Source: Opisthocomus hoazin (lineage: Eukaryota > Chordata > Aves > Opisthocomiformes > Opisthocomidae). From it: 64,000 bases of DNA. The notes beneath the pieces are model-generated. The model was not told the DNA's origin. It saw only the letters and a list, made by a program, of their open reading frames with translations, and searched no databases. The stretch is from assembly GCF_030867145.1 (NCBI RefSeq), contig NC_134441.1:7256992-7320991 (forward strand), written 5' to 3'. A program made the position numbers and the translations under genes. How positions within the stretch are numbered: position 1 is the first letter of the stretch; every line of letters begins with the position of its first letter. Positions 37,451-48,497 of this stretch are shown here, piece after piece.

Positions 37451-38158
37451 CCTGCCCGGGAGCGGGCGCTGGGCGCCGGTGGGTCTGGGGTCGGCGTGTC
37501 TTGGTGCTGGGGGGTTGGGCGTGAGTGGGGGGACGCTGTGTGAGTGCCGGCGGGGTGATGGTCCCGGCTCTCGCCCGGTGGGCTGCGAGCAGCGGTTGAA
37601 GCGGCTCAGCAGGATGGCAGCGTCGGGATGCTCCGTGTCACCCCCCCGATCGCACCCACAGCCAGGAGGGAGGCAGAGGAGCTCTGCCTTCATCCCAGGC
37701 AGCCAGGTTGAGGCCAGACCCTTCCCCTTTGGCAAAACCGCCGGGGTTGTGACCCCCCCCCCGGGACCCCCAGCCCGTGGGGTGGCTGCGTGCTCCGTGC
37801 CAGGCATGCCACTGCCAGCCCTCCCTGGCACCGGGGCTGGGACGCTTGGCCCAGTCCCGGTGTTTCTCCCACTCCAGTTTGGCCCGGAGCGGGCGGCCGG
37901 CGTCTTTCATCGGCACCGGGGCGGCTGGGCCCCGCGTTGCCGAACAAAGGGCGCTTTCTTCGCGCGGTGGCACAGCACGCCTGCCCGCCTTGGCACGGCC
38001 GCCGGTGCCCGCGCCGGTGCCCGCGGGGCTGGGCGGCATCGCCGGCACCGCGCCGGATCCCGGGCGTCAGCCACCCCAGCAGCGCCCAGTCGCTGCCGGA
38101 GCCGGCGGAGCCCGCACGCTCGCCGGGAGCGGAGCCATCGCCAACCGGTCCTCCCGCC
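37451..38158. other. HR: HR promoter region (probable)
   Basis: GC- and CpG-rich DNA immediately upstream of the uORF-bearing HR 5' UTR exon. No TATA box is clear. The transcription start was not located. Confidence 0.45.
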
Positions 38159-38176
38159 ATGCTCCAGGCTGCCTAG
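38159..38176 (+). CDS. Short upstream ORF in the HR 5' UTR (5 codons)
   Basis: ATG-CTC-CAG-GCT-GCC-TAG, 114 bp before the longer uORF. Human HR mRNA also carries several uORFs. The assignment rests on position only. Confidence 0.4.
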   Translation: MLQAA

Positions 38177-38289
38177 AGCCGGGGGAAGGTCCCGCTCGCT
38201 GCCACCACCCCGAGACCCCCCCCCCAGCACACCGGGACCACCCCGCTCGCAGGACAATAGGCAGGAGGAGCACGGAGACCCCCGGGCCA

Positions 38290-38403
38290 ATGGATCAAAA
38301 ACTCCAGCTCCAGAATTCGGAGAAGAACGTCCCCAGGGCCGCCCGGGCGGCTTTCTGCCTCCTCCAGATCCCGGAGCCGGACCCCTTCAGCCTGTGGGTC
38401 TAG
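38290..38403 (+). CDS. Upstream ORF resembling human U2HR
   Basis: A 37-codon ORF in the presumed HR 5' UTR exon. Its C-terminal half, FCLLQIPEPDPFSLWV, closely follows the human HR uORF U2HR, which ends CRILQIPESDPSNLRP (from memory). U2HR is known in human to repress HR translation; its loss causes Marie Unna hypotrichosis. The exon probably ends at a CAG|GTAGCT donor after 38503 and joins the acceptor before 39402. The start lies in GCCAATGG context. Similar length (37 against 34 codons), position and sequence make homology likely. Confidence 0.8.
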   Translation: MDQKLQLQNSEKNVPRAARAAFCLLQIPEPDPFSLWV

Positions 38404-39530
38404 GCGCTCCCGCTCGCCCAGCTTCACCTCGCCGGGACCCGGTGCTGCCGGTGGAGACCCCCCCGTTCACCCCGGGTGGCGGGGTCCCCCATGGACCCTC
38501 CAGGTAGCTGCCGGCGCTGTGGGACGGCGGGGATGCTCGCCGAGCGGTGGGATCGCCTTCGTGTGCTCTGGGTGGGGTGAGGGGCAGGGGACAACGCCTG
38601 GGGGGAGTTGGGGGCACTGGGAAGGGGACCTGATGGGTGGCTCTGGGGACACACGCTGCTCCGGTCCCTGTCCTGGCTGCCTGCCCGGCCACCGAGGCGG
38701 CTTCGTCCCACCCCAGAGCGGGGCTGTGATTTTGCAGGGACCCTCGCCCGTGCCCCTCGGCTCCTCCGGCTGCCGGGCAGGAGGGCAGGAGGGCAGCGGG
38801 TGGCATTTGCTCCGCCGGGAAGGGATGCGACCGCGGGCTGCGGCGAGGACTGGCTCCGACCCCCGCGTCTGCGTGTGGCCTGGGTCCCGGAGCAGCTTTA
38901 ATCCAGCAAATCCCCCCAGGCGTTTCTACCAGGAGGGGCCTCTGGGAGCCGGGAGCTCCCCTCTGGCTCCAAGCCCTCCTGGGAAGCGCAGCCCAGCCCT
39001 GGCCGGAGGCGAATACCTGCGCGGGGCAAGGCCTCCCCACGCTGGGTGCCGGGCGCGGGGCCAGGCTGGGTGCGGAGGGACGGGTGGGCGCGAGGAGCGT
39101 CCCGGCCGCCAGCTCCGCCGGGCTGGGCGCAGGGTGGGGGGGACACGGGACGGGGTGGGAACGCGTGCTCCAGCGTCGTGCCCTCCCGGGTCGTGCATCC
39201 CGATGGATGCTACGGGGCAAGGGACCCTGGGGTCCCCTCGACGTGCTGGGGAGCCTCCCATTTAGCATCGGAGGATGGACCTGGGGGGGGGTTGAAAGCA
39301 GCCCCCCCAGCACCAACCCCCACCATCCCAGTGCCTCAGTTTCCCCCCCATTGCAACCCACGCCTGGCACGCCCCACCGATGCCCCGCTCTCCGCCCGCA
39401 GGGTCCGGCCAGCCCGGGACGACGCCGAGCACCACATGAGCGGCAGAACGGCACGGCCAGCGACGCGACGATGGCGGAGCCCCCGCCGCGGTGGACGAGA
39501 GCCCAGGACGGAGCGCGGGACCCCCGCGGG

Positions 39531-42500
39531 ATGGAGAGCAGCGGGGTGGTCCTGGCCCGAAGCGCTGCTGCTGCCGAGCTGGGACTCCCGGGCTACGTGG
39601 AGCCCGGCAAGCTGAGCTCTGGAGCGGAGAAGGGGTGTCCCTGGAGGGGCTCCGAGGGACGCTCGGGGTCGGGCCGGGAGCTCGCCAGCGGCTGGCTGGG
39701 CTGCCCCTTCCCACCGGACCCCCTGTGCCTCCCCAAGGACGGAGCCCAGCTCCCGCCCCGCAACGGGCAGCCCAAGGCGGGCTGGGCTGAGCCCTGCAAG
39801 GAGCGCCCGGGGCCACGGTGGGCTCGGGCTGTGCTGGCCCCCCTGGCCCTCCACAGCCCCGCGTACCACCGCTACCCCCTGCCCTTCCCGGCGATGGAGA
39901 GCCAGCGCCCTGGCACCGCCGGCAAGCCCCGCGCCGGGGACGGGGACTGGGACCCCCCGGCTTTCCGCCACTGCCCCTTCCTCCTGTCCTCGCTGCTGCC
40001 CGCCGGACCCCCGGCTGACCCCCCGTTTGGCGGCGGGGGGCTGGAGGGACCGGGGGCGATGGGCGACGGGCGCTTCGCCGGTGCGGACTGGCACCTGGGC
40101 TCCTCCACGCCTGCTTGGGGACAGCCCCTCTACCTGGGGCTGCCATCGAGGTGCAAAGCGGCTGCGGACCCCTTCGATGGCCGCTCCGGCTCGGGGAACA
40201 AGGTAGGCAGCCCCGGACGGGCGCGACGGAGCCTGGCTCCCTCGGTGGCACGGCTCTGGCTCCGGAGCGGGGATGCTCGGGGCTGGGCTCCCTGGCTCCG
40301 CTCCCCCGCTGAACCCCGTTGCGAAAGGCGATGCTGGCACCCGCGCCCAGGGCAGGGCCGGGCTGCACCCGGCGTCGGCAGCCCCCCGACTCGCTCCTGC
40401 AGCTCGGCAGGGCGGTGGCAGGGGGTCCCAGCACCCCCTCCGGGAGATGGGGCGATGTGCCCCGGGGGGTGATGCTCTCCTCCGCGGGGCAGCCCCCGTG
40501 GCGTGGTGCGAGCCCCCGGGCAGGAGCCTGGCACGGGGGTGGCGGAGCTGCCAGCCCGTGGGTGCGCCCGTCGCGCCCTGGGAATTCCTTTCCCACGCGG
40601 GCAGGGGTGACGCGGGCACCCCACGGGCTCGGCTGCCTGCGGCTGGAAAGCACCGGGCAGCTGCCCGGCTTGGGAGGGTGGTGAGGGGAAACTGAGGCAG
40701 GGGCCACGGGATGCTCCTGGTCACCACCTCCCAGCGATGCGGGTGACGGGGACCCACGTCTGGGGGTGACACCAGCCCTGACAGCCCCTCTGCTCCCCTC
40801 CAGGAGTTGTACCCCAAGAAAGAGCCCGGCTTCCACCCCCCGGCCAAGGACCGAGCGCCGTCGCAGCTGCTGGGCAAGGGCCAGGACGGAGACCGGGAGG
40901 GGGAACCGGCGGTGCCGGAGCTGCCGGGAGCCCCGTGGAGGGATGGCCGAGCGGGGGGCAGCTCGGCGGTGCCCACTCCCCATGCCCGCACGCCTCCCCC
41001 CAGCGCCAGCCGCTCCCGCTTCCTCCTGCAGCCGGGGGTGGTGGGGGGCTGCGGGGGCCCCTGGGTGGGCACACGGCCCCAAGCTGCCGATTTCCCCCTG
41101 GAGCCAGGGCCAGGCCGGCCCTCCGAGCCCAAAGATGAGCGTTTGCCGTACCAAAGCCTCCAGCCCGGCTCGCCGCCGGGACTGGGGGAGCCAGACCCAT
41201 CGCCTCCGCTCACGGATGGGCACTACCCGCCGGCCCTTGCCAAGCCAGAGCCCCCCCCAGCTTGTCTCTGCACCACGCCAGGCTGCGATGGGTGCCCGGG
41301 GGTGGGCTACGAGGTGCTCGCCCCCTTCGAGCCCACCCTCGGCATCCCCGGGGTCCGCTTTCCGTGCCCACCCAGCAACCACACCAAGCTGAAGAAGACC
41401 TGGCTGACGCGGCACTCGGAGCAGTCGCTGCCGCGCTGCAAGGCTCCGCGCCGGGACGGTGGTCCTGAGCCAGCCGGCGACGGCAAGCGCTCGGCCAAGC
41501 GCCCGCACAGCACCGCCGACGGACCCCGCGCTGCCGGCGAGGGTGCCGGGGAGGCCAAGAGGGGTGTGAAGGCCACCGAGCGCACGGCTGCGGCGTGCCC
41601 GGGTGATGGCACGGAGAGCGGAGGGGACCCAGAGGAGAGGATGGAGCTGGGAGAAGGAGGTAAGGCAGTGGGGCCACCTGAGAAATGCTTCTAAATATTG
41701 AAGGGTGGGGGTCAGGAGGACGGGGCCAGACTCTTTCCAGTGGTGCCCAGCAACAGGACAAGGGGCAACGGGCACAAACTGGAGCAGAGGAAGCTCCAGC
41801 TGAACCCGAGGAAGAACTTCTTCCCTCTGAGGGTGACGGAGCCCTGGCCCAGGCTGCCCAGGGAGGCTGTGGAGTCTCCTTCTCTGGAGATATTCCAGCC
41901 CCGCCTGGCCGCGGTGCTGTGCAGCCTGCTGTGGGTGACCCTGCTTGGGCAGGGGGTTGGGCTGGGGGACCCCCAGAAGGCCCTGCCAACCTCAACCATT
42001 CTGGGATTCTGAAATGTTGCTTTGGGGACCCTCAGTTGGAGCCCTCCTTGGGGAGCTACTGGCCCCTCAGCCCTGACCTCTGTAGATCTCCAGCCCTACT
42101 TTCCAGCCCTACTTTCTGGCCCAGTTTCCAGCCCCCGCCGCGGCGTGCCAGTCCCTCCCGGCCGCTGTGTCCCCACGCGCGGTGTCCCAAAGCACCTCCT
42201 GTCTCCCCCAGACCCGCCGAGCCGTGCCAGCCCGGCACCGCAGCGGCCGTGGTGCCTGCAGAGCTTGCCCTGCACCGCCCTGCCCGAGAGCATCCCACGG
42301 TGCTGTGCCTGCACAGCCCGGGCTGTGAGGGACCCCGAAGGCGAGGAGGAGGAGGAGGAAGATCCTCCCGAGAGCACTTGCAGGCTGCTGCGCTTCCGCA
42401 GGTGAGCCCGGGGGTCCTGGCGAGCTGAGAGCCCTGCCCAGGGCGGGGGGCTCCTGGTAGCCCACGTCGGGATGCAGGGAGCATCTTCTCCTGTCACCCT

Positions 42501-45500
42501 GCTTTGGAGCATCCTCTCCTGTCACCCCACTATTGAGCATCCCCTCCCATCACCCTGTTTTGGAACATCCTCTCCTGTCACCCCATTTTAGAGAACCCTC
42601 TCCCATCACCCTGCTTCAGAGCATCCTCTCCTGTCACCCCACTACAGAGCATCCTCTCCTGTCACCCTGCTTTGGAGTATCCTCTCCTGTCACCCCACTT
42701 TAGAGCATCCTCTCTCATCACCCTGCTTTGGAGTGTCCCCTCCTGCCACCCTGCCTTGGAACATCCCCTCCTGTCACCCCATTTTAGAGTGTCCTCTCCC
42801 ATCACCCTGCTTTGGAGCATCCTCTCCTGTCACCACATTTTAGAGCATCCCCTCCTGTCACCCTGGTTTGGAGTATCCTCTTCTGTCACCCCACTTTAGA
42901 GCATCCTCTCCCATCACCCTGCTTCGGAGCAGCCTCTCCTGTCACCCTGGTTTGGAGCATCCCCTCCTGTCACCCCATTTTAGAGCATCCCCTCCTGTCA
43001 CCCTGGTTTGGAGCAACCTCTCCTGTCACCCCATTTTAGCGCATCCTCTCCCATCACCTCGTTTCAGAGCATCCCCTCCCGTCCCCCCATTTCGGAGAAC
43101 CCCTCCCATCCCCCCATTTCCCAGCATCCCCTCCCGTCCCCCCATTTCGGAGCACCCCCCCCGTCCCCTCTCTCCCGCAGGTTTGCCGTGGGGGACGGCG
43201 GGGACCTGCGCGTCGATGGCTTCTGCAGGCTGGGGGACGCGGAGGGGGAGACGCCGCAGGCAGCCGGCCCCGGGCCAGGGAGCGGGGGCGCGGGGGGCAG
43301 CCGCTGCCTGGCCAAGTACTTGCTGGGGGTCCTGGGGGACCCCTTCTGCGAGGCCGTCCGCAGGGACAGGGACGCGTGGCCGGGAGCCGAGGGTGAGCGG
43401 GGACGGGGGCAGGGGGGGTGACGCCGGGGGGCTGGGGAGGCTGAGGGCTGTGTTTCCCGCAGGGGTGACGGCCTGGAGGCGGGGGGAAGGAGCCCCCCAG
43501 CTCTGCGACGCCTGCCAGCGCGGCTTCTTCAACTCCCACTGGAGCTGCGCCAGATGTGGCTTCCAGCTGTGCCCCGACTGCCACCGCAGCAGGCAGGGGG
43601 GGGCTGACGGCCACGGTACGGGGCTGCCCCTCCTCTGCTGCACCCAGCGACCCCCAACCCTTCCCCATTGCCCCCAGCCCCCCAAACCCTTCCCCATTGC
43701 CCTCTGCAGCACCCCAAACCCCTCCCCATTGCCCCCTGCCCCTCAACCCCTTTCCCATTGCCCTCTCCAGCCCCCAAACCCTTCCCCATTGCCACCTGCC
43801 CCCCAGCCGCCCCACTGCACCCTGCAGCCCCCCAAACCCTTCCCCTATTGCCCTTTGCCCCTCAGCCCCCCCACTCCACCCTGCAGCCCCCCAACCCTTC
43901 CCCATTTCCCCCTGCACCCCAAACCCTTCCCCTATTGCCCCCTGTGCCCACCAAACCCTTCCCCATTGCCCCCTGAAGCCCCCCAAACCCTTCCCCATTG
44001 CCCCCTGTGCCCACCAAACCCTTCCCCATTGCCCCCTGTGCCCCCCAAGCCCTTCCCCATTGCCCCCTGCAGCCCCCAAACCCTTCCCCATTGCCCTCTG
44101 CAGCCCCGCAAACCCCTCCCCATTTCCCCCTGCCCCCCAACCCCTTTCTCATTGCCCTCTCCAGCCCCCAAACCCTTCCTCTATTGCCCCTTGCCCCCGA
44201 GTCCCACCACTGCACCCTGCAGCCCCCCAAACCCTTCCCCATTGCCCCCTGCAGCCCCCCCAAACCCTTCCCCATTGCCCCCTGCCCCCCAGCCACCCCA
44301 CTGCACCCTGCAGCCCCCCAAGCCCTTCCCCATTGCCCCCTGCAGCCCCCAAACCCTTCCCCATTGCCCTCTGCAGCCCCGCAAACCCCTCCCCATTTCC
44401 CCCTGCCCCCCAACCCCTTTCCCATTGCCCTCTCCAGCCCCCAAACCCTTCCCCATTGCCCCCTGCCCCCCAGCCACCCCACTGCACCCTGCAGCCCCCC
44501 AAGCCCTTCCCCATTGCCCCCTGCAGCCCCCAAACCCTTCCCCATTGCCCTCTGCAGCCCCCCAAACCCCTCCCCATTTCCCCCTGCCCCCCAACCCCTT
44601 TCCCACTGCCCTCTCCAGCCCCCAAACCCTTCCTCTATTGCCCCTTGCCCCCCAGCCCCCCACTGCATCCTGCAGCCCCCCAAACCCTTCCCCATTGCCC
44701 CCTGCAGCCCCCCCAAACCCTTCCCCATTGGCCCCTGCCCCCCAGCCCCGACGGCCACCGCAGCAGGCGGGGGTCTGACGGCCACGGTACGGGGATGGGG
44801 AGGGGGCTTACCAGGGGGTGTCAGCCCGGTGGGGGGCTTGGCGGGGACGAACACACCCTCTCCCCCCGCAGAGGGTCCGGCGCGGCTGCCTGAGTGCACC
44901 CCGGGGCGAGACCACCACATCGCGTCCCTCGTCCCCACGCAGTTCGTCCCCACCCGCAGTGAGTGTTGCCCCCCCAAACCCCCGGACCCCCCGACCCGCT
45001 GCCCGAGGCTGACCCTGTCCCCGCCCCCCCCCCCGTCCCCAGCCCTGACCCGGCTCTGGAAGCTTCTCCACGAGGTCCGGGCCAAGGTGGGCATCGAGTC
45101 GCACTGTCCCTGTGGGGAGGGGGCTGTGGAGCCCCCAGGGAGCAGCCAGGTATGAGTGGGTCACGGGGGGGGGGGTGGGAGAAGGGGTGCAGGTGCACCC
45201 CAATCTCTGCAAAAGGGTGCTCGGGGGGGTCTTTTGTGCGTGATGCCGGGCAGGGGATGGGGGGGTGGCTCCCCGACAGATGCCCCCATGGACCCGGGTG
45301 TTGCAGGAGATGCTGGGGGTCACGGAGCCCACCCTCCAGGCCAGCAGCCACGGCCACGCCGACACCCCCCAGCCCGTCAAGGAAGGTAGGGCTGGCTGCG
45401 GCCCCCCCGCTGCGGGGAGAGCCCCTCTGCGGGGGGGTCGGGTGCTGCACCCCATCCCCTACTCGGTGCCGGGTGGGGGGCGAGAGGCGGAGGAGGGCTC

Positions 45501-48168
45501 GGGCAGCCCTGACCCCTTTCTCCCCCGAGCAGAGAGCCCCGAGGGGGGGCCGCCATCGCCGGGGCAGCCCCCCGCCCGGGGGGCCACGCAGACCTCCAGC
45601 CTCTGCGACCTCCTGGCCTCCACCGCCGTCAAGCTGTGCCTGGGGCAGGACGGGGTGCGCATGGCCTTCGCCCCCGTCTCGCCTGCTTTGCCCAGCGTGA
45701 GTCCCGGGGTGGGCAGGGCACCCCCAGCCCCTGCTGCCCCCCCCCCCCCCCCAACCTTTGGCATGGCTGGGGGGGCCGGCGTGGGCTGATGGGGCTGATG
45801 GGGCTCCCCTATTTCACTCCCCCCCCCCCCAAGGACAACCACTTGACCAGCATCCTGGACAGCATCATCGCTCGCGTGGTGGAGAGGAAGATCCAGGAGA
45901 GGCAGGCGGGGGGCGAGCTGACCCCCCCCAGCCACCTGGGTCCCCCCGGCCCCCCCACCTCCCACTGCGTCCTGGCACCCAGCGGGCTGCTCTGGCTGCG
46001 GGACCCCGACCACCCCAGCAACTACGAGCTCTTCCAGGAGCACTGGCGGCGGGGCCAGGTGAGCCCCCACCCACCCCGGGGACGCGGACCCCCCCGCCCC
46101 AGCTCCCGCTGAGCCCCGGCTGCCCCCACAGCCCGTCCTCGTCTCGGGGCTGCAGAAGCGGCTGGAGGGGCGGCTGTGGGGGCCCGAGTCCTTCCGCCCG
46201 GTGCGGGGGGAGCGGGCGCTGGAGGCGGTGGATCTGCGGGCGCCGGCGAGCCGGGTCAGGGTGAGCAGCCGGGAGTTCTGGGACGGCTTCGCCGCCAGCG
46301 CTGGTGAGCGTGTGATGAGTTTGTGGGGTCTCAAGTGTAAGGTTTTTGGGGGGGGGGGTGGGGTGTCGAAGCGTCAGCGGCACGACGCCAGCGTCCCGCC
46401 GTGCTCCGTCACCGCAGCATGCCCAGAGCCGGAGCAGCCCGGCGGGGACCTCCTGAAGCTGGAGAGTGGCTTTGGGGACACGGATCAGCGCCGGTAGGTG
46501 ACGGCAAGAGGCTTCGCCGGGGTGTGGGGGGGGCTTCCCCCTCTGCCCATCCCGGTGTTGGGACGCAGCGAGCAGGGCTGGGGGGCAGCGGGGGCGGCTG
46601 GTACCCGGTGTCCCGCCGCAGGGATGCCAACCTGAGCGCCAGCTTGCCGCTGCCGGAGTACTGCCGGACCACCGGCCGCCTCAACCTGGCCTCCTACCTG
46701 CGGGGCCGGCGGGGCCGGCGATGGCTGCGCCCGCGCCTCTGCGTGGCGTACGGTGAGTGCTGCCCGGCTGGGGGGGGGGGGGGGGGGCGAGCCGGGGTCC
46801 CCCCCGACCCGCAGCGACGCTCGCCCACCGCTCCCGCCCGCAGGAGTGCGTCCCCGCGACCGGACCCTCGGGACCAAAAACCTGACGGCGGAGGCGGCCG
46901 ACACCGTCAGCGTGCTGGTGCACGCCGCGGCGGCACGGCGGGGTACGCCGGGAGCAGGGAGGGGGGGCACCGCGCCCCGGCTCCCCCCCCGCCCACCCCC
47001 TGAGCACCCCTCTGCCCCCAGACCTCCTCCTGCAAGCCGACGCCGAGGGTCTGGACGCGACGCTGAAGGAGCGGCTCTGGGACGCCGGCGGCCGGCCCGG
47101 AGCCCTGTGGCACATCTTCCGCGCCGAGGATGCCGGACGCATCCGGGATTTCTTGCAGAAAGTGGGTGCCATCACCCCCCGGCCCCCCCCCCGGTCCCCC
47201 CATCTCTGGCTCCGCTGACCCCCACCTCCCTGCAGGCGTTCGAGGACCGAGGGTGGGCATGGGGGGCTGTGGAGGAGCCCCCCCGGCTGTCCCTGGTCCC
47301 CCCCGGCTCCGCTCACCCCCACCTCCCCGCAGGCATGCGAGGACCAAGGGTGGGCATGGGGGGCTGCGGAGGAGCCCCCCCCGGCTGTCCCTGGTCCCCC
47401 CCGGCTCCGCTCACCCCCACCTCCCCGCAGGCGTGCGAGGACCGAGGGTGGGCATGGGGGGCTGCGGAGGAAGCCCCCCTGGCTGTCCCTGGTCCCCCCG
47501 GCTCCGCTCACCCCCACCTCCCCACAGGCGTGCGAGGACCGAGGGTGGGCATGGGGGGCTGTGGAGGAGCCCCCCCGGCTGTCCCTGGTCCCCCCCGGCT
47601 CCGCTCACCCCCACCTCCCCGCAGGTGTGCAAGGACGGAGGGCGGGCATGGGGGGCTGCGGAGGAGCCCCCCGCCCGCTACCTGGACCCCTCGCTGCGGA
47701 GGCGGCTGCGTGAGGAGCACGGGGTGCGTGGCTGGACCCTCCTCCAGTTCCCGGGGGACGCGGTGCTGGTCCCCGCTGGGGCTCCCCACCAGGTGAGCAA
47801 CCCCTCCCCACCTCCCCGGGGGGCAAAGCCCGATGGGGAAACTGAGGCACGGCGGAGCCCCTGACGCCGCCGCGCCCCGGGGCAGGTGCAGACCCTCACC
47901 GGTACCATCAGCGTGGAGCAGCGGTTCCTCTCGCCGGAGAACGCTGCCCGTCTCCGGGACCACAGCGTCCAACCCCCCGGGGCCGCGCGCGCAGCTCCGT
48001 GCCCAGGTGGGTGGGTGGGTGGTGGGGGGCTGCGGAGGGGGTCCCGGTGCGGAATGAGGGGCCTGACCCCCCCCCCCCCCCATCCTGCTCTTTGCACCCG
48101 TGCAGCTGGACGCCATGATCTTCTCCGCTGTGCGGGAGGCCGTGGGCGCGCTGCGGGGCTGCAGGTGA
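39531..48168 (+). CDS. HR: HR (hairless), JmjC-domain nuclear receptor corepressor
   Basis: Nuclear corepressor of thyroid hormone, vitamin D and ROR receptors, with a JmjC domain. Eighteen coding exons, as in human: 39531-40202, 40804-41659, 42212-42401, 43181-43392, 43463-43615, 44872-44958, 45043-45149, 45307-45385, 45533-45696, 45834-46058, 46132-46303, 46418-46493, 46622-46752, 46844-46942, 47022-47161, 47625-47792, 47886-48006 and 48106-48168; about 1237 aa, human 1189. Landmarks: [15 protein letters not shown], the zinc finger [74 protein letters not shown]. The MESS start parallels human MEST; an in-frame ATG at 39471 is an alternative. The exon at 47886 carries one extra base in a C run at 47973-47978, so the last exon reads only with a one-base shift. 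Exon 16 is preceded by four duplicated acceptor units. Confidence 0.95.
41682..42012 (+). mobile_element. CR1 LINE, 3' fragment in HR intron 2
   Basis: Sense CR1 of about 330 bp, from AAATGCTTCTAAATATTGAA to CCATTCTGGGATTCTGA. It begins about 20 bp after the exon 2 donor. Confidence 0.95.
42480..43165. repeat. Minisatellite in HR intron 3
   Basis: About 25 units of 27-29 bp with consensus GAGCATCCTCTCCTGTCACC plus CTGCTTTG or CCATTTTA. It runs to within about 20 bp of the next exon's acceptor. Confidence 0.93.
43640..44745. repeat. Minisatellite in HR intron 5
   Basis: About 35 units of roughly 30 bp, AAACCCTTCCCCATTGCCCC plus CTGCAGCCCCC. Higher-order copies of several units are evident. 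At its right end a degenerate copy of the preceding exon's tail, with donor, recurs (44746-44786). The same family of repeat appears again in NUDT18 intron 1. Confidence 0.93.
47205..47640. repeat. Tandem 97-bp units spanning the HR exon 16 acceptor
   Basis: Five units with acceptors before 47236, 47333, 47431, 47528 and 47625, spaced 97-98 bp. Each contains a pyrimidine tract (CTCACCCCCACCTCCCCGCAG type) and the first part of exon 16 (GGTGGGCATGGGGGGCTG). Only the last unit joins directly to the conserved sequence [14 protein letters not shown]. Confidence 0.92.
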
Positions 48169-48265
48169 GGCGGCCATGGCACGGCGGGACGCTGCTGGGA
48201 CGGAGCCAGCGTGGGCACGGCCACGGCCACGGCCCGCCACGCCGCGGGGGGCTCGGCGAGCGGGG

Positions 48266-48271
48266 AATAAA
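48266..48271 (+). terminator. HR: HR poly(A) signal
   Basis: AATAAA 98 bp after the HR stop codon, giving a very short 3' UTR. Confidence 0.85.
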
Positions 48272-48497
48272 GCGTCTGCAGCTCCGGCACCCGCCCTCGG
48301 CGTCGGCCCCTGTGTCCCCATCCGCCATCAGGGACGGGGACGGGGGCGGGGGCAGAGACGGGGTCTGGGGGCACCGGGTGCTCCCGGCCCTGGGCCGTTG
48401 GCCGAGCCCACCGGTGAGATGAGCTCGGCGCGGTCTCGGCGCTGGGAGCCCCGCGGGGAGCTGGAAAAGGCCGGGACATGGCGGCTCGTCCAGCGGG

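Noticed and set aside
39262-41775. 837-codon and 625-codon minus-strand frames antisense to HR
   Set aside because: They are shadows of GC-rich HR coding exons 1-2 on the other strand; the plus strand carries the conserved protein.
42868-44893. Long proline-rich open frames across HR introns 3-5
   Set aside because: They read through minisatellites that lie between exons supported by human homology and splice sites.
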